Shown here: one piece after another, positions 39,472-52,819 of the stretch
Position numbering within the stretch: position 1 is the stretch's first letter
Layout of the letters: every line of letters starts with the position of its first letter
Assembly: GCA_030998225.1 (NCBI GenBank)
Contig: JAPYXD010000686.1
Coordinates: 4,030,001-4,094,000, forward strand
From: Diplolepis rosae
Lineage: Eukaryota > Arthropoda > Insecta > Hymenoptera > Diplolepididae
Direction of reading: 5' to 3'
DNA length: 64,000 nt
Notes under the pieces: model-generated
Told to the model about the DNA's origin: nothing
The model's input: only the letters and a program-made list of their open reading frames with translations
Databases searched by the model: none
Translations under genes and position numbers: made by a program

Positions 39472-41552
39472 TAGTGATGCAATATCGAAAGGAAAATATC
39501 GATATTTGCAATATCGATATCACTGATATATCGGCGAAAGTTTCCGATATATCGATATAATATCGATATTAAAGTTTTTTTTAAATTTTAAATAATAATT
39601 CAGGTACTTCGTTCAATGTAAAAGTAAAACAAATAATTTTCTTTAATTCAATGTAGGTAAAACGACTGCTGTAACAGTGTTCTTATATCGTGGATCAAAT
39701 TTACCCCCTCCATTTAACAATTTTATCGAAAAAAATAATAATTCGTCGAACATAATTTGGAAAAATTTTGTAATTATATTACTTTTTTAAGTTGTTCTTT
39801 AACTATATTATAAAATTTTCCAAAATTATTCTTGTTCAATAATATGGTAAAGTGGAGGAGGTAATTTTCATCCACGATTTGTAAGCACTGTGCGGTAATC
39901 TTTTTATTTATTCATAAAGATACAAAAAATTAAGAAGTTAACTTAATTAACTATTTTACATGTTCAATATTTTTATTGACAAAATTTATGAGAACTGATA
40001 CAAAAAATTTTAAAAACGCATGGAACAAAAATAGAATACAGTATTTTTAATGTCCTGGAAGTTAGAACCGCAAACATAATATTTTCAGAAAATAAACTAT
40101 GTGCTCAGTTGTGCTGATTTGTGCCGCAAACGAGTTTTTGAAAAATCAAAAATTACGGCCGTAAATTTTGAAGAACTTTTTTTTTGCTAGAACTTTGCCG
40201 TAACATAAAACTGACAGTTGTGCTAGGTACTCTCACGTGCACCCAATTTTGTGCTGCTAGCAGAAATTTCGCAACTTTGCGTGCTTTTCGAAAAAAACAA
40301 AAAAAATTTGAATTTACAAAAATAAATGTTTTTCTACATTTTTACAGGTCAATAGAATGTTTATTGAGTAACAGATACAAATTTCATTGCTTTGCTGTAA
40401 TTCCGAACCCCTAATTTTGAAAATATTTTTAAAAAATTCGGAATCAAAAAATCAGAATTTTATAAAAAAATAATTTCAGGAATTGGAAACTTGTGCCGAG
40501 TTGTGCGATTTTTCAGAAGATGTTAACAACAGTTCTTACTTTTACTAACAATCAAAAGAACATTTTCGAGCAAGCAACCGGCTCGGGCGACCGCGTGACG
40601 TGTGTACATGTAAATTTTATTAGGCTTTGTTCTGTCACTGATTTCTTCGATAAAGTGTGCTGCAATGTGAAAACAATTTTTTTTTATTTCCTGTCGGCAA
40701 CCGATTCCACTCACTGATCTCTACAATACACTGGATGCACAATGTCAATGGGAAAGTCCGCAAAGTCGTGTGCCCAATTGAAGGCTGAGCCGCCATATTT
40801 ACTTAGGTTGATTACAAAGAATGTTGCGGTAAATTCAAATTTAGTAAAAAGGGAAAAGTGTAAATATTAAAGAAACAATATGAAATCCATGCTTTTTTAC
40901 CGGTATTAGTATTGTTAGTATACATAATTGAAGTAATGAAATTAAATTTATTGAATAATACTAAAATATAACTCGGTAATATTTATTATTATGGTATATA
41001 ATGTTGTATATATTTAAAAAGGCATGTGTATTTATTTCTTAACTATAATTAAATATAAATTTATTATAAATTTATCAAAAATAGATTACAGAATTCAACA
41101 AGTAAACGTACCTTGGGGTAGTGTAAAAATTATCTCACGTTCTGAACATGCACTATTAATAATAGTCACATATAATAACTATTTTTAGCATTAATTAATT
41201 CGCGTTTCATAATTCAACCGTTATGTACCTGTACAAAAACGGTTTTAAAAACTGAAAAAAAGCTCCATCCCCTTCTGTTTTAAAAAATGTTGAATTACTC
41301 GGGCTTGTTGGCGTATTTCATCATACATTTGAATTTCTCAGGAGTAATAAGTTGCTCCAACTGAAAGAAGTGATAGAAATAATTTTAAATATATACAAAA
41401 ATTATAAACTATTGTATTTTGGTCGTTTACGAACATTTTAATTTATCAGAAAATAATACATATCGGTATGGAAAATATCGATATGAAATATCGATATATA
41501 AAGAGGAAAATATCGATATGTTCGATATTTCGATATCGATATTGCATCACTA
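39472..41552. mobile_element. hAT-like non-autonomous element with ATATCGAT-rich ends
   Basis: Ends TAGTGATGCAATATCG...CGATATTGCATCACTA with a perfect 8-bp duplication GCGTACAC (39464-39471, 41553-41560), the hAT rule. Both subterminal regions (39480-39570, 41455-41545) are dense in ATATCGAT. No transposase. Small frames inside (40184-40414, 40493-40717) are not convincing. Confidence 0.87.
40515..40720. repeat. Dispersed repeat, copy A (intact)
   Basis: Matches 48725-48880 plus 51494-51565. It shows the uninterrupted sequence ATTTCTTCGATAAAGTG and therefore the empty site of the insertion at 48881. Confidence 0.85.
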
Positions 41553-41606
41553 GCGTACACCTTTATTAAGGATGGATGTACCGCGTCTACGCCTGGGGCA
41601 GCGGAC

Positions 41607-44600
41607 CAGTGTCTCCAGAACGTGGGATTTTTCGGCCCCCACCACGTTCCCATCTGGGAGAAACACATGCAAACGTGGCGTGTCAGTGTGTCGGCTCTGC
41701 TACACGCTGCGGTCACCAGCTTCGTGTAAAGCCGCAGGTGCACGAAGACGGACTTCGTTACAATGCTTGAGTTTTCAAGTTATTTTTAGATTTCACGCTT
41801 TCGTTTATCGAGTCGAAATTAAGAATTGTATTTTTCTCGAGTACCTGCAAAAGAGGCGCGAAGCAGACGACGAATTTGAATTTACGAAGTATATAGTTCA
41901 AGAAATAACACTTTTCTTCAATTTCTTGAAGAAAGTCTGCATGAAATAAACATCAGTATGATCTTGGAAAATTTCATGAGGATTTCAACACTTCAAAAAT
42001 AAACTTTCAGTGAAATTTAGTGACAATAAATGTATAAAATTTGAATCAATATATAATTTTACATTCAAATTTATATACTTCTTACTAATTTTGTACATTT
42101 AACAATTTTTCAATTAGAACAATATTTTCTATCAAGATAAAATGAACATAAAATTCAAGTTCATAATTTATATTTTCAGCTATATGTTAGAATTATTTTC
42201 ATCTCACATTTTTGTAGCCTAAGCACAAACTTTTCATTCCAAAACTTAAAATCTCTACGGAAATGGAAAATTGTCTAATAGCAGTAGATAAATTAAAAAA
42301 CTAAAATATGTGTTTATTGGTATTTCCATATTAACATATAAATATCAATCAACTTTAAATTTTACATAAAAATGTTCGTTCGAAGTGTTCAAATCTTGTT
42401 ACAATTTGACAAGATTTTATGGAGGAGTGCAATCTTTTGGATGAAATATTTTGTAGTTCTTAATTTGTCTGTCCGTCTGAAATCGTAGTAAGATTTGAAC
42501 AGTAAACAACAAATTTTCCAATAGAATTCAGGATCAATAATAATTGATTCAGGAAATACTTCAACTCTGTAGAGCATTTTTGTATTTCGAATTCAAAATG
42601 TGTGCTTAAGCCACAAAAAAGTAAGCTGAAAATGTAGATATAAAACTAATTATGTCATGTTTATGTCTTCTTAATGGAAAATACTTTGCATATAATTCTC
42701 TAATTCGATATTTTTTTAATGTATGAACATTCAAGAAATTGATAAATATTCCATCTTTTTATAGGAACTAAAAATTTCCGGATAATGCTTTCATTGAGAA
42801 AGCTAAACATTGTCAAATATTGATATAAATTGCAATTTTACAATTGCATTATTTTTCAAATATTTTAACATCTCTTCAATCTTGATAATTCTTACAGAAG
42901 TTTATTTCATGTGAGTGACTTTTTCTTTTTCTAATGAAAGATTTCGTAATTCTAAATTCGGCCCAATTCGTAACATTGTAAAAAGATTTTAAAACTTCAT
43001 AAAATTTTTTTTTCTGTTTTATTCAAAGTCAATAAATATTCAATGTTTGGAATCGAAATATTAAGTAAATGATTTTTAATTCCTGGGATTAAACTGCTTT
43101 AATAAGACAATCTTTCTTCTTTGTGAGAAATCTCAATTTTAAAATTAAAATTCTACGCATAGGATACAAAAACATAATATGAAAATACTTTTATTACAGA
43201 ATTTTGAAATATACAAGTTGACCAATTTTTAATCGAGTAAATCGGCTACTTTAAGCAAAAAATTATGTTAAAAATATTTTATCAAAAAAAAATAAGACAC
43301 ATTAAATTACGGTTTAAAATCCACATTCATAGATTGATGGTAAAAGCAGTTTAAAGTTTTTTAATCTTACGTTTTAGTGACGTATGCACAGACTTTTGAT
43401 CAGATAAATGAAATGCTTTATAGAAAGTCAAAATTTTCTTATTACTGCACTTAATCAAATTTATAAAGTAAAAATATTTTTTAATTGATGCTTTCACTCA
43501 ATTCTTTAAACATTCATTAATTGAAAATTGTACTCAAAATTTAATCTTGCAGCGTTCCAATATTCCCACAATGTTACAAAATCTTATTAATCATTATTTT
43601 AGTCGATTTATTTTCAAAATATTTAAAAAATAAATGTAAATATTTTGATTAAATACTCTGTCAAATTTTGCATTTGACTGATCTTGCAAATTTGTTAAGC
43701 TAGCGCGAGTGGAAGTATAGAAAACAATTTTTTTTTTAAATGTACTTCTCCCAATTACTTGAAAAATTAGAAGTTTTAAAAATTTTTGCAAAAGGAAAAA
43801 CGATGTGCCTTGAAAGTGTACATAAAATTTTTTGAACTATTACTAGTAAACTCTACCTCCGTGGTGGTGTGGAAAGGAGTTTTATTTCAGAATATTTGGG
43901 ATTCTCTAAGAATGAACCAGCTTTTTTATTTTAATATTTCAAATGTGTTTTCTTTCTTTTATGTTTAAGGCAAAATCTAGATCTAAAAAAAGCAAAAAAA
44001 CCTATTTCTCTAATTGCGTCCAAGATTAGAGCCGAATCTATGCAACCGATTGTTAATTTTTTAAAAGTTTTCGCTTTAATTTATAAAGCAAGTCTTCATA
44101 GTATTTTACTAAGTAATGAAAGTATGTCTACAATTGTTTTCTTGAGTCCTACCCAAAGGTCAAACATGGTGCAAAAATGTCGTAAAATAAGAAAAATGTC
44201 TGAGTACTTTGAAGAAGTTTTTCTAAATCGATATGTATCATATTCCAATAATATTTAGGAATATTTATTAAAATATTCATCTTCTAAATTTGTTTGATTA
44301 ATGTACAGAGTACACTTTATATTTGAAATTTGTATACACTCTAAATCTGAATCAGTCAAATTTTCACTGATTGAATCAGTGATTTGCCTTTTCACTGAAT
44401 CATCAGTGGAAACAATATTTTTCACTGTTAAATAAGTTACTTTGCACTGAAGTAATCAGTGAAATTTGACTGATTCACAGTAACCTGTTTTTAGTGATTT
44501 AAATCAGTCAAATTTCACTGATAATCAGTAGATTTTGACTGATTCATATTTGAAATTTGTACAGTTTTTAAAAAATTCCGAAACTTTTTGAATTTAATAG

Positions 44601-46800
44601 TTTATTTATAAAATTTGAGAATGTTGTAGTTGATATTTCTATATAGAACTTTAAGCATTTATGGACATAAAATTTCATTTAAAGTTTCTTCTATCGGTAT
44701 TCAAAACTTTCAACAAATTTGCAAGATCAGTCAAATGCAAAATTTGACAGAGTATTTAATCAAAATATTTACATTTATTTTTTAAATATTTTGAAAATAA
44801 ATCGACTAAAATAATGATTAATAAGATTTTGTAACATTGTGGGAATATTGGAACGCTGCAAGATTAAATTTTGAGTACAATTTTCAATTAATGAATGTTT
44901 AAAGAATTGAGTGAAAGCATCAATTAAAAAATATTTTTACTTTATAAATTTGATTAAGTGCAGTAATAAGAAAATTTTGACTTTCTATAAAGCATTTCAT
45001 TTATCTGATCAAAAGTCTGTGCATACGTCACTAAAACGTAAGATTAAAAAACTTTAAACTGCTTTTACCATCAATCTATGAATGTGGATTTTAAACCGTA
45101 ATTTAATGTGTCTTATTTTTTTTTGATAAAATATTTTTAACATAATTTTTTGCTTAAAGTAGCCGATTTACTCGATTAAAAATTGGTCAACTTGTATATT
45201 TCAAAATTCTGTAATAAAAGTATTTTCATATTATGTTTTTGTATCCTATGCGTAGAATTTTAATTTTAAAATTGAGATTTCTCACAAAGAAGAAAGATTG
45301 TCTTATTAAAGCAGTTTAATCCCAGGAATTAAAAATCATTTACTTAATATTTCGATTCCAAACATTGAATATTTATTGACTTTGAATAAAACAGAAAAAA
45401 AATTTTATGAAGTTTTAAAATCTTTTTACAATGTTACGAATTGGGCCGAATTTAGAATTACGAAATCTTTCATTAGAAAAAGAAAAAGTCACTCACATGA
45501 AATAAACTTCTGTAAGAATTATCAAGATTGAAGAGATGTTAAAATATTTGAAAAATAATGCAATTGTAAAATTGCAATTTATATCAATATTTGACAATGT
45601 TTAGCTTTCTCAATGAAAGCATTATCCGGAAATTTTTAGTTCCTATAAAAAGATGGAATATTTATCAATTTCTTGAATGTTCATACATTAAAAAAATATC
45701 GAATTAGAGAATTATATGCAAAGTATTTTCCATTAAGAAGACATAAACATGACATAATTAGTTTTATATCTACATTTTCAGCTTACTTTTTTGTGGCTTA
45801 AGCACACATTTTGAATTCGAAATACAAAAATGCTCTGCAGAGTTGAAGTATTTCCTGAATCAATTATTATTGATCCTGAATTCTATTGGAAAATTTGTTG
45901 TTTACTGTTCAAATCTTACTACGATTTCAGACGGACAGACAAATTAAGAACTACAAAATATTTCATCCAAAAGATTGCACTCCTCCATAAAATCTTGTCA
46001 AATTGTAACAAGATTTGAACACTTCGAACGAACATTTTTATGTAAAATTTAAAGTTGATTGATATTTATATGTTAATATGGAAATACCAATAAACACATA
46101 TTTTAGTTTTTTAATTTATCTACTGCTATTAGACAATTTTCCATTTCCGTAGAGATTTTAAGTTTTGGAATGAAAAGTTTGTGCTTAGGCTACAAAAATG
46201 TGAGATGAAAATAATTCTAACATATAGCTGAAAATATAAATTATGAACTTGAATTTTATGTTCATTTTATCTTGATAGAAAATATTGTTCTAATTGAAAA
46301 ATTGTTAAATGTACAAAATTAGTAAGAAGTATATAAATTTGAATGTAAAATTATATATTGATTCAAATTTTATACATTTATTGTCACTAAATTTCACTGA
46401 AAGTTTATTTTTGAAGTGTTGAAATCCTCATGAAATTTTCCAAGATCATACTGATGTTTATTTCATGCAGACTTTCTTCAAGAAATTGAAGAAACGTGTT
46501 ATTTCTTGAACTATATACTTCGTAAATTCAAATTCGTCGTCTGCTTCGCGCCTCTTTTGCAGGTACTCGAGAAAAATACAATTCTTAATTTCGACTCGAT
46601 TAACGAAAGCGTGAAATCTAAAAATAACTTGAAAACTCAAGCATTGTAACGAAGTCCGTCTTCGTGCACCTGCGGCTTTACACGAAGCTGGTGACCGCAG
46701 CGTGTAGCAGAGCCGACACACTGACACGCCACGTTTGCATGTGTTTCTCCCAGATGGGAACGTGGTGGGGGCCGAAAAATCCCACGATCTGGAGACACTG
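41607..46800. mobile_element. Palindromic hAT-like element, 5.2 kb
   Basis: Ends CAGTGTCTCCAG...CTGGAGACACTG with a perfect 8-bp duplication CAGCGGAC (41599-41606, 46801-46808). Arms 41607-43697 and 44711-46800 are nearly perfect 2.1-kb inverted copies around a 1-kb spacer. No transposase. Paired frames such as 42389-42577 and 45830-46018 are mirror copies and not genes. Inner sequence is shared with the older element at 7806-39190, but the termini differ. Confidence 0.9.
43698..44710. other. Spacer of the palindromic element
   Basis: Contains 44338-44545, rich in ATCAGT/ACTGAT motifs and starting CACTCTAAATCTGAATCAG, possibly a partial MITE related in its end to the hairpin MITEs. No gene. 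Confidence 0.5.
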
Positions 46801-46808
46801 CAGCGGAC

Positions 46809-48880
46809 TAGAGCACGGGCAGGCCGTGTTCGCGAGCATAGGCGATAGCGGCCACTGTACTTTGATCCTGTTCTGAGCTTACGCCAGATGGCGCCGAAGT
46901 ATAATTTCTTAAACCTCACCCCGCTGACCGCCGCACCAGAGTTGCATCACTAATGGCTGCTAGTGGTCACTAAAATGTGCCAAGATGCTAACGAATAGGA
47001 ATAAACTTGGAGGTTTAATAAAACTATTCAAGTAATTATTATTGAGTAAGTATTCGAATTGCATTGATAAACTTGCTTTTTGTGATTGCAGTTTTCTGAT
47101 AAGTGCATCCTTACATACATGGAGTATTATTATTTCAATGTATATATTTGTAATTTGGGACGCTTGGGTGATCATCTCTATTTGTGTTTAGCCTGACAGT
47201 ACTCTGCGATACACAATTAAAACTCCATGTATGGGAGGATGCACTCTTGAGGAAACTGCAATCACAAAAAGCAAGATTATCAATACGATTCGAATAATTA
47301 CTCGATAATAATTACTTAAATAATTTTATTTAACTTCAAAGTTTATGCCGATTTCATTATTTCCTGAATTATCTGAACATGATCTGAACCGTCATCTATT
47401 ATCTTCTTCTAGGGTTTTGAGCTTACGCCAGATGGCTCTGACGAAATCTATGTTGGGCCGCCACTAAAGCATTACGCAGGCATGGCCTGAGCACGGGAGA
47501 GGCACAGAGGAAGATGGCGGAGCCTGAGGCAGCGTTCCCACCGAAAAAATGGACCTACTCTTGGAGCCGAGGTGGCGTACCCAGCGAGTTGATCGCTAAA
47601 AGATTTTTAAATGGTAAGTGGGAATTCTTCCAGAGCCGAGATGGCGTACATGGAAGATTCTCCGAAAAAAATTGTTACCCTTGGTGTCTAGTAGGGTTGT
47701 GACGCCCTGGCTGGAGACTGGAGATCCTGAGAACCCGGCTGGTGGTACCGCTGAGAATTGAGTGCGCTCGGTTATAGACACGCGGTTTCGGGTCTACAGC
47801 GGGTAAGCTTACGCTGCGAGCCTAGCGGAGACTGTCGGTACCGCTACCCCTGAGTTCCTACTGCGCCTCGTGTACTATACCTTTAGTATGTCGTGGGCGC
47901 AATCAGCTGACGTGAATTGTGACCGTTTCAATGTTCTTTATTTTATAATTGTTTTGAGTTAATGTGAATATGAAAACTAATAATTAACATCGTTTTTATA
48001 AAATTACAATAAATATAATATTGTATATATACTATATATTACTAGTGTAATTAAATGAAACTTTTTTTAAATATAAACATTTCAAAAATACTGTTTGGAA
48101 TTTGAACTGACAATTTGTTAATATTATACTTTAAAGTAAATTATTAATTAATGAAATATATTAGTAATATATTATTATTATATATTATAGTTCAAAGCAG
48201 TGAAATAGTTGAGGTTTCTCATAAGTGCTCTGGAAAGATTTCTTTATCTAAAAATATACTTTACTTATTTTCCTATTTATGCATTTATAACGTATTTAAT
48301 CAATTTTTTGTCATTTATTAATTTTTTATTTATCTGCGATGTATTATTTTATTTTGAAATTCATGTATCGTAAAATTATGAACTTAAGTTTTCAATTTCT
48401 ATTACTTTAGGAACTCCATGTAATTCAGTGAAACTATAAGCATTAAAAAGTAAGGAATCTAAACTAACAAAAAATATGAACTTATATTCTTTTTTAATGT
48501 CCAAAACTTTATTCTAATATCAAAATTGTTAGAAATCAGAAATTTTTTTCCACTTCAACACAATCCAATCTTAACAAGCTCACATTAACTTCAATTCAGG
48601 ATTTAAAAAAATATTCTTTCTCATCTCTTTTTTATTACAGTCACTTTCATTTAGCTATTTTTTAACTTCTATCACACAAAATGTTTGCAACTGAATATGC
48701 GTATTACATTATCATTTAATATTTAAGAAGATGTTAATAACAATTCTTACTTTTGCTAACAATCAAAAGAAAAATCGCGAGCAAGCAATCGGCTCGGGCA
48801 TGTTACCAAAAACGTGGAAAAAAATGCTTACCTTCAAGATAATATTTTTTTAGTCTTTGTTCTGTCACTGATTTCTTCGA
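46809..48880. other. Non-coding region with hairpin repeat and GC-richer segment
   Basis: Includes an inverted repeat at 47001-47346, a GC-richer part (47400-47900) with GAGCCGAGATGGCGTAC motifs, and copy B of the dispersed repeat from 48725. The 62-codon frame at 47514-47702 is made of these motifs and looks spurious. Confidence 0.5.
47001..47346. repeat. Hairpin repeat
   Basis: ATAAACTTGG...ACATGGAGT (47001-47125) is inverted at ACTCCATGT...AAAGTTTAT (47222-47346), with a loop of about 100 bp. Confidence 0.75.
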
Positions 48881-49065
48881 CAGGGCAGGTCGACCTCTAA
48901 TGTATTGGGTGTCCCCGTAGGATAGTTCATGTGCGGTGGTGTACGCGGCGCTAGTTGTCGGAAGCGGGCGGAGTGCGGCAAAGGGAACGGCTTCGTATGA
49001 GTTCCGCCATTGTTGTATACATGTATCAACAATTCGTACGCGATCGCGCTTTATAATCATTTAAA

Positions 49066-51170
49066 ATGAATTCGAAGTACGAAATTCAGTGTGCTGTGAG
49101 TGGGTGTACCTCCAAAAGGGGTCGGAAGAACAATGTGTCAATTCATCGGTTTCCGAAGAAAGAAAATGCCGGACAATGATGGATAGAAGCATGCTCAAAT
49201 CCCTACTTGTCGAGGTTAGGATACCTCGAAGTACTAGAAAGACAATTTTTTATTTGTCATCGACATTTTTCCGACGTTAAATTTACCGTCGTGTAGTGAT
49301 GTGTCGAGTGGAAGTGATGTGAACATTAAACCGGCGAGTGTTTCTTCCCCATCAGACTTCGAAATTTTTATTCCCGAAGTAGAAAAACCTGCAGAAGGCA
49401 CACGAGACTTTGAAGAAAGTAGCGTGCAGTTTGCACACGTAAGTAACAATATTTTTAATTTCATACGATATTGTATATAATTTCAAACTTTTCGACTCTG
49501 ATCAGAGTCCTCATTAGTGATCTTTATTTCTAAAATTTTAAGTGCAATAAATAAAATATTACATATATGAGCCCTATTTCGAAGTAAACTTTGAAAATGT
49601 GAAAAAATGTAAAAATCGTAAGAAAATTTACATAAAATAGTACAAGGAACTTCGATGAAGTATCTAAAACTTCCTTAGGAATGACAATAAAATTCTAGCA
49701 CGTAATTTTGAGATAGCAAACTAAAAAAATAGTATATACATTACCGGTCAAAATTATTTATTCACCTGCTGTGTTAGCTATTCTCAAAGTGTCTTAATTT
49801 TTATAATTATTTAAATTTTGCATCTACTGAGCCCAAGTTAAAGGCAAAATGATAATTTTATAAGAATATATTGCAAAAAACGTCAAATTTCGATCTTTTT
49901 AAATAAATATTAATAACACTGAAATTAATTAAGACCTTTAAACGTTTCTGGTCTCATTTTGAAGGTTACTCTTCATAGTATTTTGTTAACTTATCAAGAT
50001 ATTTTTAGAATTTTTCTTTTGGATTCTACCCTGGGGTCAAACATGGTACAAACATGTCAAAAATTTTCAAATGAAGAAAGTAATCTATAAATTTTATTAA
50101 AATATGATACACATTGGTTTTTAAAAATTTCTTGTAAGTAGCTACACATTTTTAAAATTTTATGACCTTTTTGTATCATTTTTGACGCCGGGTGGAATCC
50201 AGGAAAAAAAATCTGAAAATATCTTGATTAGTTAGCAAAATACTATGAAAACCTACCATTTAAATGAGACAAAAAACTTTTAAAAATCTTAATTAATTTC
50301 AGAGTTGTTAATATTTTTCAGAATGATTGAAATTTCAAGTTTTTTGAAATATTTTTTTATAAAATTAACATTTTGTTATTTTTTCTGATTTTTCTAAATC
50401 ATTTCAGTCGATTATGTCGATCATTAGAACAGTGTATCACTGTACGTGACAACGGAACTCTACTGTATCGACCTTATTAACCTCTGATTTAGAATTAATC
50501 CAACGTTATTTAAAACTAGATGGTATTTTCCAATATAAATTGAAGAAATTTTTCTGTGAAGAAAAAAATTTCTTCAATTTTGTTATTTAGTTTATTTTAT
50601 TATTTTTTATTTTGTTTTATTTGTTATTTGCAAAATTTTATTAACTTTTATTTTATGATAGGGAAAAAAATTTCAACTTGTTATTATAAAAATTAAGACA
50701 TTTTAGGAATAGCTGAAACAAGTGAACAAATAATTTCGACCGGCAGTGTACTTCTGTCTAAATGTTACTGAAGATATAGATGCAAGTACATATATAGTAT
50801 AAAATTACAAAGGATTATTTATGAAAAAATAGCTGAGAATTGCCAATACAAATTCCACAATGTCAGAAATTCCCACCACAATTTCGCGAAACATGTGACT
50901 GGAGTTTTATTTTATAAAATTTATTTTTATTTATTTTATAAAATACCTACGAAATAAATTTCAAATATTCATATAAATTAAATGCTTTTAATCTATATTC
51001 CAGAAAAAATAATCAGAAGATATCCCAGAAGCAGGAAGGAGCAAGGATGTATTTGGAGAAGACTTTCACAAAACACCGAAAAGAGCTATCTCGACCCCAA
51101 AAAGTGTTCGATTATCTTGTAGTACAAAAATCAACGCAAAATGTGCTAAGCAACTATATTTTCTGAAAAT
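49066..51170 (+). pseudogene. THAP-domain protein, P-transposase-like, degenerate
   Basis: The ATG at 49066 starts YEIQCAVSGCTSKRG with the first two zinc cysteines of a THAP DNA-binding domain. HRFPKK follows, then a TGA in frame at the AGQ codon region, WIEAC, and the last ligands in FFICHRHFSDVKF (Cys-x2-His). After a second break the frame continues to a good donor, CAC|GTAAGT, near 49440. A second exon could start after TATATTCCAG at 51003 (FHKTPKRAISTPKS), resembling the stretch after the THAP domain in P transposases. A TA MITE lies in the presumed intron. One stop and one frameshift make it a pseudogene; the catalytic domain was not found. Confidence 0.75.
49739..50748. mobile_element. 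Tc1/mariner-type fold-back MITE
   Basis: Ends CATTACCGGTCAAAATTATT...AATTTCGACCGGCAGTG, TA on both sides. Interior halves are inverted copies (e.g. 49900-50040 against 50190-50330). Related to 31261-32129 and 60015-60477. Confidence 0.82.
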
Positions 51171-51502
51171 AAAAATACAAATTACAGATATTTTTGATTT
51201 TTATTTATGACGTGAAAACCATGATTTAAGGCAAAATTGTGTAAATGTAATTAAAGAGTGAGTTGATATCAACATAACTTCTCACTCTTGAATTAAATTT
51301 TCACAATTTTGCGCTGAATCTTCAATTTCCTTTTAATTTTATTTGAATATATTCTTTGTAACTCATTTAAAGAACCTACGTATGCATGTATATGCACTAA
51401 CACGTGCACACATAATGGTAGTTCATGCGCAGTGCTGTACGCGGCGCTAGTTGCTAACGGTCCACCACCTTTCCATTAGGTTTGCACGGCCTGTTTCTTC
51501 GA

Positions 51503-52171
51503 TAAAGTGTGCTGCAATGTGAATACAATTTTCTTTTTCATTTCCTGTCTGCAACGGATTCCACTATCATGGCTTCTTCTTTGCTCGACTGCCATAGGTT
51601 GGTTGAATGAGGAAGACACAATGAGCCCGAAGCATCTATGATGGGGGCCGCCAGCTCCCACGTTCTCGGATCACTGATTTCCACTTAAATGTTAAATATC
51701 GATCAGGAAAAATATCGATATTCACGATCAAATATTAGCAGGGTTGTGCAGTGACGCGTCACTCGAGGTTTTTTACGTCAATTACCTAAGTGAGGTATTT
51801 TACGTAGAAAACCGGTAAAATAACTAATAAATTACGTGCCAAGATGACGGCCTTATCGAACTGTATGTAACCTCACTTTTTCAAAGTTCCGTTCCCGGAA
51901 AGTTTGTTTTAAACGTGAACATTGTTAATTGAACAATATCATCAATGTCATCTAAAAATAAACGGGGAAAATAAAATCCCGCTTCGGGCTTCCATATATT
52001 CCATGGAATAAATTGAACTTTCTGCGCCTGCAAGAGAAAAATAAAAATGTTGCAAAATATTTTTTATTGATATAAGTTTAAACCTATTTTTAAAAAACTG
52101 AACAGAAACAATGATTTTTTTTTAAATTTTATATTTCTTAATTTTAATAATATTTATTGATTCTAACTTGA
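51503..52171. other. Non-coding, hAT remnant
   Basis: Finishes copy B of the dispersed repeat (to about 51565), then ATATCGAT motifs near 51690-51735 resembling the hAT-like ends. No gene. Confidence 0.45.
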
Positions 52172-52619
52172 CCCCGTTAGTGTCCTAAGTTGAATTCCTA
52201 AGTTAGTTTGTCGAATCGTTACACGCGGCGCTAACTGCACCATCACCCCCTAACAATTCACAGTAACATACGAAGAATTTAATATAAAAAATTTTTTAAA
52301 TATATTATTCAATGCCATAAAGGAATAAAAGAGATATTATTTGAATATTAATATCAGCTGAAGGTTTCAAAATAGTTTTTGTACGAGATTAATATGTATA
52401 AAAAGGGGAAAATTTAATTTAAAATATTCAAATCATATTAATATTTAAAGTCCGACCTCTTTTATTTGTTTATGGAATTAAATAAAATATTTTTGAAAAT
52501 TTTTTATATTCTATTCCTCGTGTGTTACTGTCAATTTTCAGGGAGTGATGGTACAGTTAGCGCAGCGTGTAACGATTCGACAAACTAACTTAGGAACCAA
52601 ACTTAGGACACTAACGGGG
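52172..52619. mobile_element. 448-bp MITE with CCCCGTTAGTGTCCTAAGTT ends
   Basis: Long inverted ends (about 75 bp) including GTTACACGCGGCGCTAACTG, similar to the subterminal block of the THAP element at 48881-51493, so it may be mobilised by the same transposase. No clear target duplication. Confidence 0.75.
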
Positions 52620-52819
52620 CGCCATTTTCATTTTTGAAGCATACGGCTGGCTTTATATATCGTCCCCCCACTCTGACGCCCTGCACCCCATCTAGATTTA
52701 TAATAGCTTTGTAGCAGCCCTATCCGACGACGACCTTTTTCAACATTGAAAAAGTCGTCCGTTAGTAATGCCACTTCGAACTAATCCGTAAGGCGGCGCC
52801 ACCTCTATCCTCTCCGATT

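Larger units (their letters stand above)
48881..51493. mobile_element. Degenerate THAP/P-like element
   Basis: Inserted in copy B of a repeat whose uninterrupted form is at 40515-40720. TTTCTTCGA flanks both sides (48872-48880, 51494-51502), so the duplication is 8-9 bp; P elements make 8. Ends are CAGGGCAGGTCGACC and GCACGGCCTG, only partly inverted. It contains a THAP-domain pseudogene and a nested TA MITE. A subterminal block GTACGCGGCGCTAGTTG occurs as a direct copy near each end. Confidence 0.8.

Noticed and set aside
41438..41949. Frames around 41438-41949 and their mirror at 46458-46919
   Set aside because: Inverted arms of the palindromic element; no conserved domain, and they cross the element's end.
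47514..47781. MAEPEAAF... 62-codon frame and its opposite-strand partner
   Set aside because: Composed of the dispersed GAGCCGAGATGGCG motif; no homology recognised.
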